Below are positions 8,959 through 16,224 of a stretch of 64,000 nt of DNA, one piece after another (the stretch's first letter is position 1; each line of letters starts with the position of its first letter). Origin of the DNA: Ottowia oryzae (lineage in GTDB: Bacteria > Pseudomonadota > Gammaproteobacteria > Burkholderiales > Burkholderiaceae_C). The stretch lies in contig NZ_CP027666.1 in the NCBI RefSeq assembly GCF_003008535.1, positions 1,341,001 through 1,405,000 on the forward strand, read 5' to 3'. Under the pieces are notes generated by a model. It was not told where the DNA came from. It searched no databases and worked only from the letters and a program-made list of their open reading frames with translations. Made by a program: the position numbers and the translations under genes.

Positions 8959-10470
8959 ATGGAACCGATCGACGCCCATCCCCTGCCGCCCGATGTGTCT
9001 TTCGACGGCGGCGACCTTGACTGCGGCAACGGCCTGCTGCTGCTGATCCGCAAGCACATCGACCCGCTGCCGCGCGGCGGGCTGCTGGAAATCCGCTCCA
9101 CCGAAATCTCGGTGGACGAAGACCTGCCCGCCTGGTGCCGCCTGACGGGCAACGAGCTGGTGTCGTGGACCAAGGTGGGTCGCCAGCGCGCCTTTCTGGT
9201 CAGCAAGGGCGCGCTGGCTGAGCGCACCGCCGCGGCCACCCAGCCCGATCAGCCGAAAGGCGCGGACGAGGGGCCGACCGAGGTGCTGCTGGGCGCCGCG
9301 CGCCAGCCGGTGGCCGCGCCGCGCGTGCCCCCGCTGGCGGTGACCAGCATGGGGTCGTGGCCGCGCCCGCGCTGGATGATCGAGGCGATGCACGCGCACG
9401 TGGAGGGGCGCCTGTCCACGCGCGAATTCCAGCAGACCGCCGACGACGCGGTGCGCCTGGCCATCGCCGCGCAAGAACGCGCGGGCGTGGATATCGTCAC
9501 CGACGGCGAGCAGCGGCGCGACAGCTACGCCAGCTTTGTTGCCAGCCGTCTGGACAACTGCCAGCTGATCCCGCTGACCGATCTGCTGCCGCTGGTCGAT
9601 CACCCGGAAGATTTCGAGGCCGAGCTGCGCGCGCTGGACATTCCCGCCGCCGACGTGCGCCACCCCGCCGTGTTCGGCCCGCTGGCGCGATCGCGCCCGC
9701 TGGTCGCGCACGAAGTGGACTTTGCCCGCAGCGTGACGCAGCGGCCCGTGAAGGTGGCGCTGCCCGGGCCGTACCTGCTGACGCGCACCATGTGGATGGA
9801 ATGCATTTCGGACCAGGCCTACGCCAGCCGCGAAGACATCGCCAAGGACATCGTGCGCGTGCTGCGCGAAGAACTGGCCGAGCTGATGCAGACCGGCGCC
9901 GCGCTGGTGCAGTTTGACGAGCCGGTGCTGTCGGAAGTGGTGTTTTCGGGCGCCAAGAACAAGCGGTCGTTCATGTGCGGCGCGCTGTCCGAATCGCGCC
10001 CGCCGGCTGAAGAGCTGGCGTTTGCGCGCGATCTGCTGAATGCGGTGCTGGAAGGCTTTCCGCGCGAGCGCCTGGCGCTGCATGTCTGCCGCGGCAACTG
10101 GACGCCCGACGAGGCCGTGGCGCTGTCTGGCAGTTACGAGCCGCTGGTCGACACCCTGGGGCAGGTGCGCGTGGGCGCCTACCTGCTGGAAATGGCCACG
10201 CCGCGCGCGGGCGACATGGCCGTGCTGCAGCGCCTGCCGCAAGACGCGCGCATCGGCGTGGGCGTGGTCAACCAGAAGCTGCAGCACGCCGAAGCGGTGA
10301 ACGAGGTGGCAGAGCGCATCCAGCGCGCCATCGACCTGTTCGGCCAGGACCGCCTGCTGCTGCACCCCGACTGCGGCTTTGCCACCTTTGCCGACAACCC
10401 GATCTGCGGCACCCATCTGGCGCAGGACAAGCTGGCTGTGATCGCGCAGGCGGCCGAGCGATTTCGGTAG
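8959..10470 (+). CDS. TusA domain fused to MetE-type (cobalamin-independent methionine synthase-like) domain
   Basis: 503-residue two-domain protein. Residues about 10-85 are a TusA-like carrier with C22 (DLDCGNGLL) and DLPAWCRLTGNELV. After a linker rich in Ala/Pro, residues about 126-500 form a MetE C-terminal-type TIM barrel. All four zinc ligands of that family are present: H375 and C377 (LHVCRGNW), E411 (LLEMATP) and C472 (HPDCGFAT). The 61-residue step from E411 to C472 equals that in E. coli MetE (E665 to C726). The MetE N-terminal domain is absent. Zinc in this fold activates a thiol for methylation, so the acceptor may be a thiol or persulfide on the TusA domain, or homocysteine. Function is not established; context is TusA-like and DsrE-like genes upstream. 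Confidence 0.85.
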   Translation: MEPIDAHPLPPDVSFDGGDLDCGNGLLLLIRKHIDPLPRGGLLEIRSTEISVDEDLPAWCRLTGNELVSWTKVGRQRAFLVSKGALAERTAAATQPDQPKGADEGPTEVLLGAARQPVAAPRVPPLAVTSMGSWPRPRWMIEAMHAHVEGRLSTREFQQTADDAVRLAIAAQERAGVDIVTDGEQRRDSYASFVASRLDNCQLIPLTDLLPLVDHPEDFEAELRALDIPAADVRHPAVFGPLARSRPLVAHEVDFARSVTQRPVKVALPGPYLLTRTMWMECISDQAYASREDIAKDIVRVLREELAELMQTGAALVQFDEPVLSEVVFSGAKNKRSFMCGALSESRPPAEELAFARDLLNAVLEGFPRERLALHVCRGNWTPDEAVALSGSYEPLVDTLGQVRVGAYLLEMATPRAGDMAVLQRLPQDARIGVGVVNQKLQHAEAVNEVAERIQRAIDLFGQDRLLLHPDCGFATFADNPICGTHLAQDKLAVIAQAAERFR

Positions 10471-10471
10471 C

Positions 10472-10497
10472 GGCGCTGGGTAACGGCGTTGGGTAAT
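10472..10497. repeat. 13-bp tandem repeat after the TusA-MetE gene
   Basis: GGCGCTGGGTAAC followed directly by GGCGTTGGGTAAT and a partial third copy, filling the convergent gap between two genes. Probably replication slippage with no evident role. Confidence 0.6.
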
Positions 10498-10517
10498 GGC
10501 GCTGCTGGCTGCGGCGC

Positions 10518-11030
10518 CTATTTGCCTTCCAGTGCTGCTTTCAAAGGGGCCAGGCGCTCCTCACCCACCGCGGTGCGCAGTTTGGGCAGCAATTCCACCA
10601 GCCCTTCAAACCCGTCGGCGGCTTCCACGGCCAGATTCAGGCGGAAGCCGCGCAGGCCGAGCTTGGCCGTCAGCTGCGTGGCCAACGGGTAAGCCTTTTG
10701 GTAACGGCGAATGCGTTCTTGATCGTTGTTGGGCGCCACCGGCAGGGCCATTGGCCCCTGCTTGGCCGCCAGCGTGCTGGACGCAAAGTCGGTCACTGGC
10801 GCTTCGTTGGCGGCGGGGCGGCCGGTTTGAATGGCGGCGATCAGCCCACGCTCAGCCAGCACGTCGATGTCCGCGCTTGAAACGCCCAAGGTGCCAGTGG
10901 CGCTGAGTACGGCAGAGGCGGTGCGGACACCGTCCAGCAAGATCAACACAGCGCGCTGGTTGCGAGTGATGTCCGCCACGCTTCGATCTTTCATCGCCTG
11001 AAGACCGAGCGCGGTTTTCTGGTAGATCAT
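10518..11030 (-). CDS. Conserved hypothetical protein, possible winged-helix N-terminus
   Basis: 170-residue soluble protein, function not recognised. The first 70 residues (MIYQKTALGLQAMKDRS, then LTRNQRAVLILLDGVRT-like helices and a segment LGVSSADIDVLAERGLI) have the helix-turn-helix-plus-wing look of several domains that sense or modulate. The C-terminal part is helical with the phrase LGLRGFRLNLAVEAA. It has no signal peptide or membrane segment. ATG chosen over a TTG four codons upstream. A 6-bp inverted repeat lies about 95 bases upstream and may control it. Confidence 0.7.
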   Translation of the reverse strand: MIYQKTALGLQAMKDRSVADITRNQRAVLILLDGVRTASAVLSATGTLGVSSADIDVLAERGLIAAIQTGRPAANEAPVTDFASSTLAAKQGPMALPVAPNNDQERIRRYQKAYPLATQLTAKLGLRGFRLNLAVEAADGFEGLVELLPKLRTAVGEERLAPLKAALEGK

Positions 11031-11123
11031 GGGGTACGCCAAAAGTTTACGGTCGAGGGTCAGTGTCGACCCTTTCCATGGCTCCCCGGCCTATGGTTAT
11101 CCCCTAAACGAGGGATTAAATTT

Positions 11124-11139
11124 CACGTATTGTTACGTG
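11124..11139. promoter_or_regulatory. Inverted repeat CACGTA-TTGT-TACGTG upstream of hypothetical gene
   Basis: Perfect 6-bp inverted repeat in an AT-richer stretch between cysK and the minus-strand gene, about 95 bases before that gene's start, where its promoter should lie. It could be an operator; no regulator is assigned. Confidence 0.35.
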
Positions 11140-11216
11140 GGTGCAACATCGGGGTTGCCATCGCCCGTCGCTTCCCGGCCCTGCAAATTCTGGCAGTCGG
11201 GGGCGGCTTCGCGTGC

Positions 11217-12134
11217 TCAGGTCGGCAAGAAGCCTTCAACCGACAGGTAGCGCTCGCCCGTGTCGTAGTTGAAGCCCAGCACGCGGCTGCCTGCGGGCAG
11301 CTCGGGCAGTTTCTGCGCGATGGCGGCCAAGGTGGCGCCGCTGCTGATGCCGACCAGCAGGCCTTCCTCGCGCGCGCTGCGGCGCCCGTACTCGCGTGCG
11401 GGCTCGGCTTCGACCTGGATCACGCCGTCCAGCAGGCTGGTGTCGAGGTTCTTCGGGATGAAGCCCGCGCCAATGCCCTGGATGGGGTGTGGCGCAGGCT
11501 GGCCGCCGCTGATCACGGGCGACTGGGTGGGCTCTACCGCGAACACCTTCAGGCTGGGCCACTTGGCCTTCAGCACCTTGGCGACGCCGGTGATGTGCCC
11601 GCCCGTGCCCACGCCGGTGATGAGCGCGTCCAGCCCGCCCGGGAAGTCGGCCAGGATTTCTTGCGCGGTGGTGGCTTCGTGCACCGCGACGTTGGCCGGG
11701 TTGTCAAACTGTTGCGGAATCCACGCGCCGGGCGTTTGCGCGGCCAGTTCCTCGGCGCGGGCGATGGCGCCCTTCATGCCTTTTTCGCGGGGCGTCAGGT
11801 CAAACGTGGCGCCGTAGGCCAGCATCAGCCGGCGGCGCTCCACGCTCATGCTGTCGGGCATGACCAGGATCAGCTTGTAGCCCTTGACGGCCGCCACCAT
11901 GGCCAGGCCGACGCCGGTGTTGCCGCTGGTCGGCTCGATGATGGTGCCGCCGGGCTTGAGCTTGCCCGACTTCTCGGCGTCTTCGACCATGGCCAGCGCG
12001 ATGCGGTCCTTGATCGAGCCACCGGGGTTGGTGCGCTCGCTCTTGACCCAGACCTGCGCGTCAGGGCCGAACAGGCGGTTGATGCGGATCACCGGCGTCT
12101 TGCCGATGGTTTCGAGGACGTTGGCGAATGGCAT
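11217..12134 (-). CDS. cysK: Cysteine synthase A (O-acetylserine sulfhydrylase)
   Basis: PLP enzyme making L-cysteine from O-acetylserine and sulfide in the cytoplasm. It is 305 residues. The Schiff-base lysine is K42 in NPGGSIKDR; TSGNTG binds the substrate carboxylate and GTGGHITG the phosphate. The length and GIGAGFIPKNLD favour CysK over CysM. The start has a perfect AGGAG site. It is separately transcribed towards the sulfur-carrier cluster, with one gene between, so cysteine supply and sulfur relay lie in one neighbourhood. Inverted repeats in the upstream region may regulate it. Confidence 0.95.
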   Translation of the reverse strand: MPFANVLETIGKTPVIRINRLFGPDAQVWVKSERTNPGGSIKDRIALAMVEDAEKSGKLKPGGTIIEPTSGNTGVGLAMVAAVKGYKLILVMPDSMSVERRRLMLAYGATFDLTPREKGMKGAIARAEELAAQTPGAWIPQQFDNPANVAVHEATTAQEILADFPGGLDALITGVGTGGHITGVAKVLKAKWPSLKVFAVEPTQSPVISGGQPAPHPIQGIGAGFIPKNLDTSLLDGVIQVEAEPAREYGRRSAREEGLLVGISSGATLAAIAQKLPELPAGSRVLGFNYDTGERYLSVEGFLPT

Positions 12135-12156
12135 GTCGTCTCCTGGAAAGGGTGCG

Positions 12157-12249
12157 AACAAAGTGCGCACGAATAGGGTGAGTGAGTGGTGCATTCTTAC
12201 GCACTTGTTCCGACGTGAAGCGATATGGATATGACGGTTTTCCATATCG
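12157..12249. promoter_or_regulatory. Inverted repeats between cysK and rnpB
   Basis: Two inverted repeats lie in the divergent region. One is a 9-bp perfect pair CGATATGGA (12221-12229) / TCCATATCG (12241-12249). The other is imperfect, GAACAAAGTGCGCA (from about 12157) with TACGCACTTGTTC about 30 bases on. They could be operators or, on the cysK side, leader hairpins. Confidence 0.4.
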
Positions 12250-12309
12250 AATTCGGCGCTGCGCCGGGCGATCGCGGGCATGCGCAGCCGTTGCGGGATA
12301 ATCCGCCCC

Positions 12310-12630
12310 GTGAAGCCCGCCAGACCGCCGCTGGTGCATGTCTCGAAAGAGCGCACTGGAGGAACGTCCGGACTGCACAGGGCAGCGCAGGAGCTAACGG
12401 CTCTCCACCGTGAGGTGAGGATCAGAGCAACAGAGACGAGCCGATTCAGTTCGGGTGAAACGGGCAATCTCTGCGCGCAGCAACACCAAGTAGGCACACG
12501 TTGAGGCGGCCCGCCGAGTGTGCGGGTAGGTGGCACCGAGCCGGGTGGGCGACCCCCGGCCCAGATTGATGGCGGTCACGTGCACGGGCAACCGGGCACG
12601 CACAGAATCCGGCGTATCGGCGGACTTCAC
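12310..12630 (+). ncRNA. rnpB: RNase P RNA, bacterial class A
   Basis: Catalytic RNA of RNase P, which cuts 5' leaders from pre-tRNAs. The ends pair as P1 (GTGAAGCCCGCC with GGCGGACTTCAC). Universal elements are present: GGAGGAACGTCCGGAC and CACAGGGCAG near the 5' end, AGAGCAACAGAGA, GGGTGAAACGGG, and ACAGAATCCGGCGTATCGG at the 3' end. A T-run follows directly and fits termination. GATAAT seven bases before the 5' end fits a -10 box; no good -35 is seen. At about 321 nt it is a compact class A RNA. Confidence 0.96.
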
Positions 12631-12716
12631 ACTTTTTTTCCTGGCGCGCCGGCGCGATGCCGGTTGCGCCTGTGGCCAGCGCGGCCCGCATTCAACGTGG
12701 CGACGTTGAAGGTCAG

Positions 12717-12772
12717 AAGTGCCTCCAGCGCACTGTGCATCAGCGCTGGCAGCTATCAAATTAGTAGTTTTT
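12717..12772. repeat. Dispersed palindromic element downstream of rnpB
   Basis: CCTCCAGCGCACTGTGCAT, then CAGCGCTGGCAGCTATCAAA and an AT-rich tail. Good match to the full two-arm consensus. It is in the gap between rnpB and the next minus-strand gene. Confidence 0.8.
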
Positions 12773-12860
12773 AAAGCGCTTGTCGCCATGCAGCCGCGTG
12801 GGCGCATTGGGCTTGCGCTGGATGAATGGGCTGGTGCCGGATCGTCCGGCAGATGCGCTT

Positions 12861-13187
12861 TCAGGCCGCGCGCAGCTGCTTGGCGGGCAGAAAGCCTTCG
12901 AACAGCGGCTGCAGCGATTCGATGCGCGCGGCCGCCTCGGCTTGGCCGAATTGCTCGGACACCGCCTGGTAAACCTCGCTGCGCAGCAGCCACAGCTGCA
13001 CGGCCGAGCTGGCGCCCGCCAGTTGCACGCGGATGCGGCGCACCGTTTTCAGCTCGCAATCCAGCACGCGCTCCAGCATGGCGCTGCGGATGCGTGTCAG
13101 GTCGGCTTTGCTGGCCGTGCGCTGGCCAACCAGTCGGCGGCTGATGGCCTGGACGGCGACGGCAAACGGCTTGAGGGCTGGAGGCAT
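12861..13187 (-). CDS. Conserved hypothetical protein
   Basis: 108-residue, mostly helical, soluble protein without a motif I recognise. It contains two cysteine-poor amphipathic helices (LERVLDCELKTVRRIRVQLA and EVYQAVSEQFGQAEAAARIE). GC-rich third positions and a clean stop support that it is real. It is monocistronic on the minus strand, downstream of the trmL terminator. A 7-bp perfect hairpin (TGCCGGA-TCG-TCCGGCA) lies 10 bases past its stop but has no T-run. Confidence 0.65.
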   Translation of the reverse strand: MPPALKPFAVAVQAISRRLVGQRTASKADLTRIRSAMLERVLDCELKTVRRIRVQLAGASSAVQLWLLRSEVYQAVSEQFGQAEAAARIESLQPLFEGFLPAKQLRAA

Positions 13188-13330
13188 GAAATTCGCGAAC
13201 GGAACAAGGAAAACGCGGGCGCCGCAGTCATGTGAGATGGCACCTCTGATCCGTAGGGCAGTCTATCGCCGCAGGGGCGCACGAAGCGTTTTTGCCGCGG
13301 TTTTGGCCGAACTTAGTCGACGAAGCGGTC

Positions 13331-13350
13331 GAAAAAGCACGGTCGCCGTG
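13331..13350 (-). terminator. Rho-independent terminator of the comF-trmL unit
   Basis: On the minus strand, GCACGG-CGA-CCGTGC then TTTTT, 18 bases after the trmL stop. Confidence 0.9.
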
Positions 13351-13368
13351 CCGCAGCCTTGGCTGCAG

Positions 13369-13830
13369 TCAGGCAAAGCCGTTCTGGCGCCAGGCCTCGA
13401 ACGCGGTGACGGCCACCGCGTTCGACAGGTTCAGGCTGCGTTGGCCGGCGCGCATGGGCAGGCGCAGCTGCTGTGCAGGTGCGATCGCGTCGCGCACCAG
13501 CGGCGGCAGGCCGCGCGTTTCGGCGCCAAAAACCAGCCAGTCGCCGGGTTGAAACGCCACGTCGTGCACGGTGCGGGTGCCGCGCGTGGTCAAGGCGAAC
13601 AGGCGGTCGGCCGCTGGTTGGCAGGCACCCATGAACGCCTGCCAACTGGCGTGGCGGCGGACTTCGGCGTACTCGTGGTAGTCCAGCCCCGCGCGGCGCA
13701 TGTGCTTGTCGTCCATCGAAAAGCCCAGCGGCTCGATCAAATGCAAGTCGCCCCCGGTGTTGGCGCACAGGCGGATCACGTTGCCGGTGTTGGGCGGGAT
13801 TTCGGGCTCGACCAGAACGATATGGAACAT
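13369..13830 (-). CDS. trmL: tRNA (cytidine/uridine(34)-2'-O)-methyltransferase TrmL
   Basis: SPOUT-class enzyme that 2'-O-methylates the wobble base of tRNA-Leu isoacceptors using SAM. At 153 residues it is the usual length. Family motifs are PEIPPNTGNVIRLCANTG at the start, VFGAETRGLP for the SAM knot, and RSLNLSNAVAV near the end. It lies 39 bases downstream of the ComF-like gene on the same strand and is followed by a strong terminator, so the two are probably cotranscribed. Confidence 0.95.
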   Translation of the reverse strand: MFHIVLVEPEIPPNTGNVIRLCANTGGDLHLIEPLGFSMDDKHMRRAGLDYHEYAEVRRHASWQAFMGACQPAADRLFALTTRGTRTVHDVAFQPGDWLVFGAETRGLPPLVRDAIAPAQQLRLPMRAGQRSLNLSNAVAVTAFEAWRQNGFA

Positions 13831-13869
13831 GGGCGCGATTGTGCCGCCGCCAACTTCGGGCCAGCTGCG

Positions 13870-14592
13870 TCAGTGCGGCGGCGTGCGCGCCAGGGCGAGG
13901 GCGGTGACGTGCGCCGCGCCCGCGCCGCGCACCGCGCGGGCCGCATCAAACAGGCTGGCGCCGGTGGTCATCACGTCGTCCACCAGGACCACGCGCCGGC
14001 CCGCCAGCTGGGTGGCCAGCAAGGGGTCGACGGCGTAGGCGCCGCGCACGTTGCGCAGGCGCTGCGCGCGGGGCAAATCGTGCTGCGGCGCGGTGTGGCG
14101 GGTGCGCAGCAGCAGGTCAAGGCGCGGTGGCAGGCGCGCCGGGGCGATCCGCTCGGCCAGCAGCTGCGCGGGGTTGTAGCCGCGCTCGGCCAGGCGCCGG
14201 TCCGACAGCGGCAGCGGGATCAGCAGGTCGGCGGCGCCCAGCGCGCTGGCCACGCCCGGCGCTGCGCCCAGCAGTGCGGCCAGCGGCGTGGCCAGGCCGG
14301 GTTCGGCGCTGAACTTGAACTGCGTGATGCGGTCTGCCCACGGCCAGGCGTAGTGCACGGCGGCCAGGCAAAGATCCAGCGGTGGCGGGTTTTTAAGGCA
14401 CGCCCCGCAAATGCGGGCGTCGCCCGTCAGCGGCAGCGCGCAGCGCTCGCACCGCGCGACCGGCTGCGCGAACCGCGCCACGCAGCGTTCGCATAGCGGC
14501 TGCGCAGGCCACGCGTGGCAAATGTGGCACTGGCTGGGCAGCGCGGCCAGCCCGCCGGGGCGAATCAGTCTGAGCAAGGGGCGCAACAACAT
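13870..14592 (-). CDS. ComF-family phosphoribosyltransferase-like protein
   Basis: 240-residue ComF-type protein. The N-terminal zinc-binding region has paired cysteines (CHICHAW, CERC, CERC, CGAC). The C-terminal phosphoribosyltransferase domain has the PRPP-binding VVLVDDVMTTGAS signature. Family members support DNA uptake in competent bacteria, and the family is also common in bacteria not known to be competent. It is the first gene of a probable comF-trmL unit and diverges from the BioC-like gene, with 86 bases between. Confidence 0.9.
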   Translation of the reverse strand: MLLRPLLRLIRPGGLAALPSQCHICHAWPAQPLCERCVARFAQPVARCERCALPLTGDARICGACLKNPPPLDLCLAAVHYAWPWADRITQFKFSAEPGLATPLAALLGAAPGVASALGAADLLIPLPLSDRRLAERGYNPAQLLAERIAPARLPPRLDLLLRTRHTAPQHDLPRAQRLRNVRGAYAVDPLLATQLAGRRVVLVDDVMTTGASLFDAARAVRGAGAAHVTALALARTPPH

Positions 14593-14678
14593 GGGGCAGG
14601 GCGGCGTGGGCCAGGCAGGGCAGCCCCACGGCGGCGCGGGCAGTGCCGCCTCAATATACTGCGGGCGACTTGTTTGCC

Positions 14679-15599
14679 ATGCCCGCCGACCTGCCCCCCA
14701 CCCTGGATCCTGTTGCCGCCGAACGCTGGGCGGCGCGCGCGCTGACCGCCTCACCTTGGTTGCACGAGGAAGTCGCCCGCCGCATGGGCGAGCGGCTGGA
14801 CGTCATCCGCCTGCCGGTGCAGCAGTGGGCCGACTGGGAGCCGGTGCGCGGCGGCCTAGATGGCCATGCGCTGGTGGCCAAGCGCTATCCGGATGCCAAG
14901 TGTTTTTGGGTCTCGGCGCAGGCGGGATCAGCGCTGGCAGCTACTAAGAAAGAAGCAAAACCCTGGTGGCGCCGCCTGGCCAGCGGCGCGCCGCGCGAGC
15001 GTGTCGAGCACGTGCTGGCACCGCCCGACGCCAGCGTGCAGCTGGTCTGGGGCAACATGTTGGCGCACCACGTCGCCGCGCCCCAGGCGCTGCTGGCCGC
15101 GTGGCACCGCGCGCTGGCGGTGGACGGCTTCGTCATGTTCTCCTGCCTGGGGCCGGACACGCTCAAGCAATTGCGCGCGCTGTACGGCCGCTTGGGTTGG
15201 CCCGCGCCTGCCCACGAATTCACCGACATGCACGACTGGGGCGACCAGCTCGTCGCCGCGGGCTTTGCCGAGCCGGTGATGGACATGGAAACGCTGACGC
15301 TGCAGTTTGAATCGCCCGAACGCCTGCTGGCCGAGCTGCGCGAACTGGGGCGCAACCTGGCGGTGGGCCGATTTGGTGCATTGCGCGGGCGCGACTGGCG
15401 CGCGCGCCTGCTGGCCGAGCTGGACCAGGGGCTGCGCCAGCCCGCGCCCGGCGGGCCGCTGACGCTCACGTTCGAGGTGATTTACGGCCACGCGCTCAAG
15501 CCCGCGCCGCGCCACGCGGTGGCTGGCCAAACCCACATTGCCCTGGACGACATGCGGGCGTCGTTGCGCACGCGACAACAAAATTCGCGCAGAAGTTGA
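14679..15599 (+). CDS. BioC-like SAM-dependent methyltransferase (putative malonyl-ACP O-methyltransferase)
   Basis: 306-residue protein resembling BioC, which methylates malonyl-ACP to start biotin synthesis. BioC-like features are the N-terminal PVAAERWAARA (counterpart of the entry helix), SVQLVWGNMLAHH, DGFVMFSCLGPDTLKQLR and HEFTDMHDWGDQLVAAGFAEPVMD. The SAM-binding glycine motif, normally LDLGxGTG, is degenerate: QQWADWEPVRGGLDGHALV. Activity is therefore doubtful unless SAM is bound differently. The segment AQAGSALAATKKEAK is encoded by a copy of the dispersed palindrome just after that motif. Confidence 0.75.
   Translation: MPADLPPTLDPVAAERWAARALTASPWLHEEVARRMGERLDVIRLPVQQWADWEPVRGGLDGHALVAKRYPDAKCFWVSAQAGSALAATKKEAKPWWRRLASGAPRERVEHVLAPPDASVQLVWGNMLAHHVAAPQALLAAWHRALAVDGFVMFSCLGPDTLKQLRALYGRLGWPAPAHEFTDMHDWGDQLVAAGFAEPVMDMETLTLQFESPERLLAELRELGRNLAVGRFGALRGRDWRARLLAELDQGLRQPAPGGPLTLTFEVIYGHALKPAPRHAVAGQTHIALDDMRASLRTRQQNSRRS
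14914..14960. repeat. Dispersed palindromic element, in-frame copy in the BioC-like gene
   Basis: GGCGCAGGCGGGATCAGCGC continuing into TGGCAGCTACTAAG and an A-rich tail; translated as AQAGSALAATKKEAK without frame disruption. Confidence 0.8.
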
Positions 15600-15686
15600 G
15601 ATTTATCAAACCCCTGAGGGGAGTCGGTTAAACTCATTTGCAAGAGCGTGAAGCGGTTCACGCAGCGGTTGGCCCAGGAGGTCGCC

Positions 15687-16202
15687 ATGCACGGTTCGTC
15701 GACATTCCGGTTCGCTCATGTCAGCGGTCAGGCGCTGGCGTGGCGACTGCGGCGCAACTGCAGCGTGACACCGGGGCAGCTGGGGTCTTTCTACGCATCG
15801 GTGTGCGTGGTGTCGGCGGTGGTGGGCTTGGTGTTCTGGCTCATGGGCGCGCGCCTTGTGATGGCGTTTGCCGGGCTGGAATTGCTGGCGCTGGGCGCGG
15901 CCATCCTGTCGTATGCCAGGCACGCCACCGACGGCGAAACCGTGTGGTTGACGGATGGCCGGCTGATCGTCGAGCAAGACCGCGCAGGCCGCAGCGAACG
16001 CATCGAATTTGCCAGTGCTTTTGTGCAGGTTCGTGTAGGGATGGGAGGCAGCGCGCTGATCGATATCGGCGCGCACGGCCGCAGGGTTGAAGTGGGTCGC
16101 CACGTGCGCCCGGAATGGCGAAAAGCACTGGCGGGAGAGATGCGCTGGGCACTGCGTACACGTGGCGCGGGGCTCGGTGCAGACCGGGAAGTGGTTGAGT
16201 GA
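15687..16202 (+). CDS. DUF2244 membrane protein at the head of the cox operon
   Basis: 171-residue protein with DUF2244 features: an N-terminal RRNCSVTPGQLG, two adjacent transmembrane helices (about 35-80), then a beta-rich cytoplasmic tail. Function is unknown, but the family is repeatedly found next to cytochrome c oxidase genes. A perfect AGGAGG five bases before this ATG decides the start over an in-frame GTG-like start 39 bases upstream. coxB begins 22 bases after its stop, which supports cotranscription. Confidence 0.85.
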   Translation: MHGSSTFRFAHVSGQALAWRLRRNCSVTPGQLGSFYASVCVVSAVVGLVFWLMGARLVMAFAGLELLALGAAILSYARHATDGETVWLTDGRLIVEQDRAGRSERIEFASAFVQVRVGMGGSALIDIGAHGRRVEVGRHVRPEWRKALAGEMRWALRTRGAGLGADREVVE

Positions 16203-16224
16203 GGCACTGAGGAACGTGAGCACG

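Noticed and set aside
12394..13059. Open frames on both strands across rnpB
   Set aside because: The region is explained by the RNase P RNA with its conserved elements and P1 pairing.
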